A stretch of DNA of 64,000 bases from Roseateles terrae. Its GTDB lineage: Bacteria; Pseudomonadota; Gammaproteobacteria; Burkholderiales; Burkholderiaceae_C. A model generated the notes under the pieces. It did no database searches, was not told the origin of the DNA, and was given only the letters and a program-made list of their open reading frames with translations. Where the stretch lies: NCBI RefSeq assembly GCF_014192155.1, contig NZ_JACHXO010000010.1, positions 62,001 through 126,000 on the forward strand, written 5' to 3'. This document shows, in pieces, positions 1-8,972 of this stretch (positions are counted from its first letter, which is position 1; the number at the start of each line of letters is the position of its first letter). A program made the translations under genes and the position numbers.

Positions 1-58
1 CGCTGTAATCCGGCTGAGCGTCGCGCTTATGTTCCTGGCGCCGCGGCGACGTGATCAA

Positions 59-70
59 AGTGTATACAGT
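59..70. promoter_or_regulatory. Putative GntR-type operator, left copy
   Basis: The sequence AGTGTATACAGT has a perfectly palindromic core TGTATACA. It matches the site at 1368-1379 in the divergent uraH/gntR promoter, and the match extends upstream as CAAAGTGTATACA. It sits left of the xdhC stop codon, so it probably serves a leftward gene starting just outside the window, such as another purine gene. Function is inferred from the repeated motif and its place next to a GntR regulator. Confidence 0.5.
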
Positions 71-155
71 TCCGTGCGCGTCAGATTCGCGAACGGTGGA
101 TCCGTCCTCTTCGGATTCCGATTCAGTACCGCATCAACCCTGCGTCAGACCTGCA

Positions 156-965
156 TCAGTCCTGCATCAGCTGCGCCACCGCCGCCAGCGCCACCACTTC
201 GGGCTGCTTGCCCTGGATGCCGGGGATGCCAATGGGGCAGATGACACGCGCCAGTTCGGCCTCGGTGAATCCCCGGGCCTCCAGCCGGTGGCGGAAGGCG
301 GCCCATTTGCTCTTGCTGCCGATCAGCCCGATGGAATGCAGGTCCCCCTGGTTCCGCTGCCGCTGGAGACAGGCGGCGAGGATGTCCAGATCTTCTGCAT
401 GACTGAAGCTCATGATCAGGACCCGCGCCCCCGCTGCCAGGGACGGCACCGCCGCCTGCACCGGCTCCGACTGCTCGGCGCGCACGTTGTCCGGCAAGGG
501 CTCGAGGAACACGCCGTCGCGACTGTCGAACCACTGCACCCGCGCCGGCAGCCGGGCCAGCAGCGTGACGATGGCATGGCCCACATGCCCACCGCCAAAG
601 AGTGCCACCGGTCGCCAGCCCTGCTGAGAGCCCAACCGTTCGTCCAGATCGGCAATGGCCGACCCATCCAGCCATTCGAAGTCCAGCCAGACCACGCCCC
701 CGCAGCACTGCCCCAGGCTGGGGCCCAGTGCGAAACGCTGACGCGCTTCCATCACCCGCCCCGCCGCCAGCGCGGCGCGCGCGCGGGCGATGGCCTCATA
801 TTCCAGCTGCCCGCCGCCGACGGTCCCCAGCACATCCGACGGCGTGACCGCCATCCAGGCACCGACTTCCCGTGGCCCGCTGCCCTCCACCTGCGCGACC
901 CGCACCAGCACCGCAGGTGCATGGGCCAGCCGCAGGGCGAGCGTCTGCCAGGGCCGCAGCGCCAT
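156..965 (-). CDS. xdhC: XdhC, xanthine dehydrogenase maturation factor
   Basis: The 269-residue product belongs to the XdhC/CoxI family. These proteins bind molybdenum cofactor, help its sulfuration and insert it into xanthine dehydrogenase, so they are cytoplasmic chaperones rather than enzymes. Visible family marks are the N-terminal segment with GTVGGGQLEYEAI, the GQCCGG motif, and a C-terminal Rossmann-like half with LFGGGHVGHAI and IGLIGSKSKW. The ATG at 965 was chosen because the upstream 78 codons overlap uraH and resemble nothing. It follows uraH with a one-base gap, so the two are surely co-transcribed. The xanthine dehydrogenase subunits are not in the window and may lie to the left. 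The family is clear; the exact partner enzyme is inferred. Confidence 0.9.
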   Translation of the reverse strand: MALRPWQTLALRLAHAPAVLVRVAQVEGSGPREVGAWMAVTPSDVLGTVGGGQLEYEAIARARAALAAGRVMEARQRFALGPSLGQCCGGVVWLDFEWLDGSAIADLDERLGSQQGWRPVALFGGGHVGHAIVTLLARLPARVQWFDSRDGVFLEPLPDNVRAEQSEPVQAAVPSLAAGARVLIMSFSHAEDLDILAACLQRQRNQGDLHSIGLIGSKSKWAAFRHRLEARGFTEAELARVICPIGIPGIQGKQPEVVALAAVAQLMQD

Positions 966-966
966 G

Positions 967-1323
967 TCAGCTGCCTCGGTAGGTCGAATACGACCAGGGG
1001 CTGGCCAGCAGCGGCACGTGATAGTGCGCCGACGCCTCCGCAATGCCGAAGTCCAGCGGCACGTCATCCAGGAAGGCGGGCTGGGGCAGTTGCACGCCGC
1101 GCGCGGTGAAGTAGGCGGCCACGGCAAACACCAGCCGGTAGCGGCCCACCGCCAGTGCTTCGCCTTCCAGCAGCGGCCCGTCCGCCCGGCCGTCCGCATT
1201 CAGCTGCAGGGACCGCAGCAATTCCGGCGGCCCGTCCGCGCCCAGACGGTACAGGCGGACCGCCATGCCGGCCGCGGGTGCGCCATGCATCGTGTCCAGA
1301 ACGTGGGTGGTGAGCTTGCCCAT
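967..1323 (-). CDS. uraH: 5-hydroxyisourate hydrolase
   Basis: The 118-residue transthyretin-like protein hydrolyses 5-hydroxyisourate, the product of urate oxidation, to OHCU. It has the family's N-terminal signature [13 protein letters not shown] and the diagnostic C-terminus with HYHVPLL, SPW and the final YSTYRGS, which carries the active-site residues. The start at 1323 gives the usual length; a longer frame to 1410 would run through the operator and the start of the divergent gntR. It heads a leftward operon with xdhC. The next enzyme in the pathway, UraD, is encoded on the opposite strand in the divergent operon, so the two transcription units complete one pathway. No urate oxidase is seen here. 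Confidence 0.95.
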   Translation of the reverse strand: MGKLTTHVLDTMHGAPAAGMAVRLYRLGADGPPELLRSLQLNADGRADGPLLEGEALAVGRYRLVFAVAAYFTARGVQLPQPAFLDDVPLDFGIAEASAHYHVPLLASPWSYSTYRGS

Positions 1324-1367
1324 CGGAAGGGAGTCGGCCAGGCGCCGTGAGGTGGTGAACGGACCAA

Positions 1368-1379
1368 AGTGTATACACT
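1368..1379. promoter_or_regulatory. Putative GntR operator in the uraH/gntR divergent promoter
   Basis: AGTGTATACACT is a perfect 12-bp palindrome, 44 bases before the uraH start and 10 bases before the gntR ATG at 1390. Such a place fits autoregulation plus control of the leftward operon. The same core appears at 59-70. Binding by the adjacent GntR protein is inference. Confidence 0.6.
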
Positions 1380-1389
1380 CCGGAACACA

Positions 1390-2379
1390 ATGCGCGTGTC
1401 GTCTCTTCATTCATCCGCAGCGTCCGGCGGCTCCTCCTCGGTGATCGCCGCGACCTCGGGAACGTCCGGAAGCGCCGGGTCCGGCGAATCCGCGGGCGGC
1501 AGCTCGGTGACCGAGCAGATCACTGCCGCCATCACCCAGGCCATCGTCGAGCGTCGGCTGATGCCGGGCACCAAGCTGGTGGAGCAGCAACTGGCAGACA
1601 TCTTCCGGTGCTCCCGCACCCTGGTGCGCCAGGCCCTGAACCAGCTCAGCCGCGATCGGCTGGTGAAGCTCGAGCCCGCACGCGGCGCCTTCGTGGCCGA
1701 GCCCGGCGTCGAGGAAGCACGGCAGGTCTTCGAGGTGCGCAAGATGCTGGAAGCCGCCATGCTCACCGACCTGTGCCAGCACGTCACGCCCACCCAGGTG
1801 CGGCAGCTGCGTGCCCATCTGAAGCAGGAACGCGAAGCCGTTCGCCGGACCGACGTCCCGGGTCGCACCCGCCTGCTGGCCGATTTCCATGTGCTGCTGG
1901 CCCGCATGCAGGGCAACGCGGTGCTGGCGCAGATCCTCACCGACCTGCTCTCCCGCAGCTCGCTCATCGCATTGATGTATCAGAGCTCCCATTCCGCCGC
2001 CGAGTCCCAGGCCGAGCATGAAGCCCTGGTGGAGGCGCTCGAAGCGCGGGACAAGCGGGCGGTGCTCCGGCTGCTGGACACCCACCTCGGCAATGTGGAG
2101 GCCAATCTGCGGCTGAATCCGCGGGTGCAGGATCTCAAGGCCGTGCTGCAGGGAGAGCCGGCAGCCGTTGCGAAGGCTCCCAAGTCCTCGATGGGGAAGA
2201 GACGCAGCGCCGCCCCAGCCGCCGCCCCAGCCGCCAGCACGACCACCGCCGCTGCGAAAGCCGCCAAGGCCACCACGCCCACCAAAGCCAACAACGCCGC
2301 TCACAGAACCGCTGCAACCACGGCTGCCAACGCGGCCGCAACAACGGCTGCCAAAGCCACTCTCAAAACACGCGCCTGA
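1390..2379 (+). CDS. GntR/FCD-family regulator of purine catabolism with H1-like tail
   Basis: The 329-residue transcription factor has a winged helix-turn-helix (about residues 40-105, including the recognition segment [19 protein letters not shown]) and an FCD ligand domain (about 110-245) with the expected metal-site histidines in [16 protein letters not shown] and DTHLGNVE. It probably senses a purine breakdown intermediate and represses both divergent operons through the palindrome just upstream. ATG 1390 is preferred to a GTG inside the palindrome. The first 35 residues are Ser/Gly-rich. The last 70 or so are Ala/Lys/Thr-rich with AAKATT and TTAAKAT stretches, like histone H1-type tails, and are unusual for this family. 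It begins the rightward operon, 26 bases before puuE. Confidence 0.85.
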   Translation: MRVSSLHSSAASGGSSSVIAATSGTSGSAGSGESAGGSSVTEQITAAITQAIVERRLMPGTKLVEQQLADIFRCSRTLVRQALNQLSRDRLVKLEPARGAFVAEPGVEEARQVFEVRKMLEAAMLTDLCQHVTPTQVRQLRAHLKQEREAVRRTDVPGRTRLLADFHVLLARMQGNAVLAQILTDLLSRSSLIALMYQSSHSAAESQAEHEALVEALEARDKRAVLRLLDTHLGNVEANLRLNPRVQDLKAVLQGEPAAVAKAPKSSMGKRRSAAPAAAPAASTTTAAAKAAKATTPTKANNAAHRTAATTAANAAATTAAKATLKTRA

Positions 2380-2405
2380 CCGATCGCCCCTCGGAGTCCG
2401 ACTTC

Positions 2406-3416
2406 ATGCCCACGCCGCCTCCCCCACCGCCCCCGCAGCCACCGCATCGCTTTGCAGGCGCCCCGCTGCAACGCTCCCCCGGCTACCCACGGGACCTGAT
2501 CGGCTACGGCGAACATCCGCCACAAGCCCAGTGGCCGGGCCAGGCCCGCATCGCCGTGCAGTTCGTGCTGAACTATGAGGAAGGCGGGGAGAACTCGGTG
2601 CTGCATGGCGACGCCGGCAGCGAGCAGTTCCTCTCCGAGATGTTCAACCCGGCCGCCTACCCGGCCCGCCATCTGAGCATGGAGGGCATCTACGAATATG
2701 GCTCTCGCGTCGGCGTGTGGCGGCTGCTGCGCGAATTCGAAAAGCGGGCTCTGCCGCTCACGGTCTTTGGTGTGTCGATGGCGCTGGAGCGGCATCCGGA
2801 GCTGACCCAGGCCCTCGTGCAGTTGCAGCATGAGATTGCCTGCCACGGCTGGCGCTGGATCCACTACCAGGGCATGGACGAAGCCACCGAGCGCCAGCAC
2901 ATGGAAATCGGCATGGACATCCTCCAGCGCATGACCGGCGAGCGTCCGGCCGGCTGGTACACCGGCCGCGACAGCCCCAACACCCGGCGCCTGGTGGCCG
3001 ACTATGGCGGCTTCGAATACGACAGCGACTACTACGGCGACGACCTGCCCTTCTGGATGCAGGTGCGCAAGACCGACGGCTCGCTCGCCCCGCATCTGGT
3101 GGTGCCCTACACCCTCGACTGCAACGACATGCGCTTCGCCCTGCCCCAGGGCTTCAGCCATGGCGACGAGTTCTTCGAGTACCTGCGCGACAGCTTCGAC
3201 GTGCTGTATGCCGAAGGCGACGAGCATCCGAAGATGATGAGCATCGGCATGCACTGCCGCCTGCTGGGCCGGCCGGGTCGCATGCGGGCGCTGCAGCGCT
3301 TCCTCGACCACATCGAAAAACATGACCGGGTGTGGATCACCCGCCGCGTGGACATTGCGCGCCACTGGCGCCAGACCCACCCCTTCGATCCTGCCACCGC
3401 CTTCGTCTGGGGCTGA
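2406..3416 (+). CDS. puuE: Allantoinase PuuE (polysaccharide-deacetylase fold)
   Basis: The 336-residue protein matches the PuuE group, a cofactor-independent allantoinase that opens allantoin to allantoate and is unrelated to the metal-dependent AllB. Recognisable segments are FVLNYEEGGENSVLHGD, PARHLSMEGIYEYGSR, the NodB-like EIACHGWRWIHYQ, GWYTGRDSPNTRRLV, and MSIGMHCRLLGRPGR near the end. An N-terminal run of prolines (residues 2-13) is extra to the domain. It lies between gntR and the uraD-amidohydrolase fusion with a 7-base gap to the latter, so an operon is likely. Together with uraH and uraD it supplies the urate to allantoate steps, apart from urate oxidation itself. Confidence 0.93.
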   Translation: MPTPPPPPPPQPPHRFAGAPLQRSPGYPRDLIGYGEHPPQAQWPGQARIAVQFVLNYEEGGENSVLHGDAGSEQFLSEMFNPAAYPARHLSMEGIYEYGSRVGVWRLLREFEKRALPLTVFGVSMALERHPELTQALVQLQHEIACHGWRWIHYQGMDEATERQHMEIGMDILQRMTGERPAGWYTGRDSPNTRRLVADYGGFEYDSDYYGDDLPFWMQVRKTDGSLAPHLVVPYTLDCNDMRFALPQGFSHGDEFFEYLRDSFDVLYAEGDEHPKMMSIGMHCRLLGRPGRMRALQRFLDHIEKHDRVWITRRVDIARHWRQTHPFDPATAFVWG

Positions 3417-3423
3417 GCCCATC

Positions 3424-5220
3424 ATGAACCCTGTCCCCACCCTCACCCTCGCCCAGCTGGCCACACGGGACGCAGCCGGCTTCGTGGCGGCCCTCGATGG
3501 CATCTACGAACACTCGCCCTGGATTGCCGAGCGCGCCTTTGCCCGGCGCCCGGCCGGCGGCCACACCAGCCTTGCCGGCCTGAAGCAGGCGCTCGCGGAG
3601 GTGGTGCGCACTGCCACGCTCGACGAGCAGCTCGGCCTGATCCGCGCGCACCCCGAGCTGGCCGGCAAGGCGATGGTGGACCACAGCCTCACCGCCGAGT
3701 CCAGCAACGAACAGAGCAAGGCCGGCCTGACCCATTGCACGCCGGAAGAGTTCAAGCAGCTGCAGCAGCTCAACGTCGATTACAACGCCCGCTTCGGGTG
3801 GCCGTTCATCCTGGCGGTGCGCGGCCCGCGCGGCCTGGGCCTGTCCCGCCAGCAGATCATCGACACCTTCGCGCGGCGCCTGCTCGGACATCCCGAGGTG
3901 GAGCGGGCCGAATGCCTGCGCAACATCCACCGCATCGCGGAGATCCGCCTGAATGACCGCTTCGGTGTGCGACCCGCGCTGGGCGAGCAGGTCTGGGACT
4001 GGGCGGAATCGCTGGCCCGCTTTTCGGACCCCGGCTTTGCGGAACAGGGCCAGCTCACCGTCACCTACCTGACCGAGGCCCACCGGGCCACCGCGGCGCA
4101 GCTGATGACCTGGATGCGGCAATGCGGCTTCGATGAGGTGGCGCTCGATGCCGTCGGCAATGTGGTGGGCGTCTATCACGGCGACGCACCCGACGCGCCG
4201 CGCCTGCTCACCGGCAGCCATTACGACACCGTGCGCAACGGCGGCAAATACGATGGCCGCCTGGGCATCCTGGTGCCGATGGCCTGCGTGCGGGAACTGC
4301 ATCAGCAGGGCCGTCGCCTGCCCTGCGGCATCGAGGTGATCGGCTTTGCGGAGGAAGAAGGCCAGCGCTACGGCGCCACCTTCCTGGGCTCCAGCGCCCT
4401 CACCGGCCACTTCGATCCGGCCTGGCTGGACCAGCGCGACACCGACGGCATCTCCATGCGCGACGCCATGCTGCAGGCCGGCCTGCCCGGCACGATGGCC
4501 GCGATCGAAGCGCTGCGCCGCGACCCGTCGCGCTACCTGGGTTTCGTCGAGGTGCACATCGAACAGGGCCCGGTGCTGACCGAGCTGGATCTGCCGCTGG
4601 GCATCGTCACCTCCATCAATGGCAGCGTCCGTTATGTGGGGGAAGTGCGGGGGCTGGCCTCCCATGCCGGCACCACGCCGATGGACCGCCGCCGGGATGC
4701 CGCCGCCGCGGTCGCCGAGCTGATCCTCTTTGTCGAGCAGCGTGCCGCAGCGATCCCCGATGCCGTGGGCACCGTCGGGCAGTTGCAGGTCCCGGCCGGC
4801 TCCATCAACGTGATCCCGGGCCGCTGCCTGTTCAGCCTGGACCTGCGCGCCACCACCAATGAGGCCCGCGACCAGCTGGACCAGGAGGTGCGCAGCGCCC
4901 TGGAGGCCATCGCCGAGCGCCGCGGCGTGAGCGTCCAGTTGCAGCGCACGATGTCGGTCGCCGCAGCACCGAGCGCCGCCGCCTGGCAGCTGCGCTGGGA
5001 AGCTGCGGTGCAGTCGCTGGGACTCCCGGTGCACCGCATGCCCTCTGGCGCCGGCCACGATGCGATGAAGCTGCACGAAGTCATGCCGCAGGCCATGCTG
5101 TTCCAGCGCGGCCTGAACCTGGGCATCAGCCATAACCCGCTGGAGTCGGTCACCACCGACGACACTGAACTCTGCGTGCAGGCCTTCCTGGCGCTGCTGG
5201 AAGGGCTCTCAACGCCATGA
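3424..5220 (+). CDS. Fused OHCU decarboxylase / allantoate amidohydrolase
   Basis: The 598-residue product joins two enzymes. Residues 1-170 are UraD, which decarboxylates OHCU to S-allantoin; the catalytic histidine is probably H76 in RAHPELAGKA, with SLTAESSNEQSKAGL following. Residues about 180-598 are an M20-family N-carbamoyl amidohydrolase of the AllC type, which takes allantoate onward. Metal-site residues are visible at H266 (GSHYDTV), D277 (KYDGRLG) and E310-E312 (AEEEGQ), followed by VEVHIEQGPVL and the C-terminal SGAGHDAM. The start at 3424 gives the standard UraD N-terminus, whereas an earlier frame start lies within puuE. The stop codon overlaps the next start by four bases (ATGA), implying translational coupling. 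Fusion of non-consecutive steps (allantoinase lies between) is notable. Confidence 0.9.
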   Translation: MNPVPTLTLAQLATRDAAGFVAALDGIYEHSPWIAERAFARRPAGGHTSLAGLKQALAEVVRTATLDEQLGLIRAHPELAGKAMVDHSLTAESSNEQSKAGLTHCTPEEFKQLQQLNVDYNARFGWPFILAVRGPRGLGLSRQQIIDTFARRLLGHPEVERAECLRNIHRIAEIRLNDRFGVRPALGEQVWDWAESLARFSDPGFAEQGQLTVTYLTEAHRATAAQLMTWMRQCGFDEVALDAVGNVVGVYHGDAPDAPRLLTGSHYDTVRNGGKYDGRLGILVPMACVRELHQQGRRLPCGIEVIGFAEEEGQRYGATFLGSSALTGHFDPAWLDQRDTDGISMRDAMLQAGLPGTMAAIEALRRDPSRYLGFVEVHIEQGPVLTELDLPLGIVTSINGSVRYVGEVRGLASHAGTTPMDRRRDAAAAVAELILFVEQRAAAIPDAVGTVGQLQVPAGSINVIPGRCLFSLDLRATTNEARDQLDQEVRSALEAIAERRGVSVQLQRTMSVAAAPSAAAWQLRWEAAVQSLGLPVHRMPSGAGHDAMKLHEVMPQAMLFQRGLNLGISHNPLESVTTDDTELCVQAFLALLEGLSTP

Positions 5221-6521
5221 CCGCCACGAACGCTACGAACGCCATGAACGCCAACGCCGAGCCCACCCCCGACGCCACCGCGCCGTCCGCCTACCAGGCC
5301 CTGGACACCTGGATCGACCAGCACTTCGACGACGAAGTGGCCTACCTGCAGGCCCTGGTGCGCGTGCCCACCGACACGCCACCTGGCAACAATGCGCCGC
5401 ATGCCGAGCGCACCGCCGAACTGCTGGCGGCCATGGGCCTGCAGGCCGAGCGTCACCCGGTGCCCGAGGCCGCCGTGCGCGACTACGGCCTCACGGCCCT
5501 CACCAACCTGATCGTGCGGCGGCGTTATGCCGACGGCGGCCCGGTGATTGCGCTCAATGCCCATGGCGACGTCGTGCCGCCCGGCGAGGGCTGGACCCAC
5601 GATCCGTATGGGGCCGAGATCGAGAACGGCCAGCTGTTCGGCCGCGCCGCCGCCGTCAGCAAGAGCGATTTCGCGACCTACACCTTTGCGCTGCGCGCAC
5701 TTGAATCACTGGGCCTGCCGCTGCGTGGCGGCGTCGAGCTGCACTTCACCTATGACGAAGAATTCGGCGGTGAACTCGGCCCAGGCTGGCTGCTGAAGCA
5801 GGGCCTGACCCGGCCCGACCTGCTGCTGGCCGCAGGCTTCAGCTATGAGGTGGTCACCGCCCACAACGGCTGCCTCCAGATGGAAGTGACGCTGCACGGC
5901 AAGATGGCCCATGCCGCCATTCCGGACACCGGCGTCGATGCGCTGCAGGCAGCCACCGTGCTGCTGCAGGCGCTGTACGCGCGCAATACGGTCTACCGCG
6001 GCCTCCGCTCGCAGGTGCCGGGCATCACCCATCCCTACCTCAATGTCGGCCGCATCGAAGGCGGCACCAACACCAATGTCGTGCCCGGCAAGGTGGTGCT
6101 CAAGCTCGACCGCCGCATGATCCCTGAAGAAAATCCGGTCGAGGTTGAACAGGAAATCCGGGACGTGATTGCCGCCGCCACCGCGAAGCTGCCCGGCATC
6201 ACGGTGGACATCCGCCGCCTGCTGCTGGCCCGCGCGCTGCAGCCCTTGCCGGGCAATCAGCCGCTGGTGGAGGCGCTGCAACGCCATGGCGAAGCGGTGT
6301 TCGGTGAACCGATCCCCACCTCCGGCACCCCGCTCTACACCGATGTGCGGCTGTATGGCGAGCACGGCATCCCCGCGGCCATCTATGGTGCCGGGCCGCG
6401 CACCGTGCTGGCGTCGCATGCCAAGCGTGCCGACGAGCGCCTGTCGCTGGACGACCTGCGCCGCGCCACCCAGGTGGTCGCCCGCACCCTCTACGACCTG
6501 CTCAAGGTTTCCCCTGAGTGA
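5217..6521 (+). CDS. M20-family (ArgE/DapE-like) metallohydrolase, substrate unknown
   Basis: The 434-residue cytoplasmic enzyme has the di-zinc M20 layout. H116 in NAHGDVVPPGEGW is a ligand, E181/E182 in TYDEEFGGE are the general base and a ligand, and a dimerisation lobe follows (TLHGKMAHAAIPDTGVDAL). The bridging aspartate appears to be D151 in AVSKSDFATY, which departs from the usual GRGxxDMKG form. It overlaps the fusion gene by four bases and ends the purine operon, so it probably acts on a late intermediate or carbamoyl compound such as ureidoglycine or ureidoglycolate. That is inference from position only. Annotating it as acetylornithine deacetylase or succinyl-diaminopimelate desuccinylase would not be justified. 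Confidence 0.85.
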   Translation: MTATNATNAMNANAEPTPDATAPSAYQALDTWIDQHFDDEVAYLQALVRVPTDTPPGNNAPHAERTAELLAAMGLQAERHPVPEAAVRDYGLTALTNLIVRRRYADGGPVIALNAHGDVVPPGEGWTHDPYGAEIENGQLFGRAAAVSKSDFATYTFALRALESLGLPLRGGVELHFTYDEEFGGELGPGWLLKQGLTRPDLLLAAGFSYEVVTAHNGCLQMEVTLHGKMAHAAIPDTGVDALQAATVLLQALYARNTVYRGLRSQVPGITHPYLNVGRIEGGTNTNVVPGKVVLKLDRRMIPEENPVEVEQEIRDVIAAATAKLPGITVDIRRLLLARALQPLPGNQPLVEALQRHGEAVFGEPIPTSGTPLYTDVRLYGEHGIPAAIYGAGPRTVLASHAKRADERLSLDDLRRATQVVARTLYDLLKVSPE

Positions 6522-6634
6522 CCGACGTCATGCCCGGCCGGACTGGGCACAATGCGGACACCGCAGCCCGCACGCCCGGGCCACAAGCCCGCGCGGTGCG
6601 GTGATGTCTCACCGACTCTCAGGAGTTCCGTTCC

Positions 6635-8866
<2,232 letters not shown>

Positions 8867-8885
8867 GCCTCGGCACGGCGTGAAT

Positions 8886-8924
8886 GAAAAAAACCCCGGC
8901 ACCGCAAGGCGCCGGGGTTTTTTG
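8886..8924. terminator. Bidirectional rho-independent terminator
   Basis: A perfect stem AAAACCCCGGC / GCCGGGGTTTT flanks a 10-base loop, with A-runs on one side and T-runs on the other. It sits between the convergent prolyl oligopeptidase gene and the TonB-receptor gene and should stop both. Confidence 0.9.
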
Positions 8925-8972
8925 TTGGCCGGAACCCGCAGGTCCCGGTGAGCGACAGGCGCTCGATCCCGA

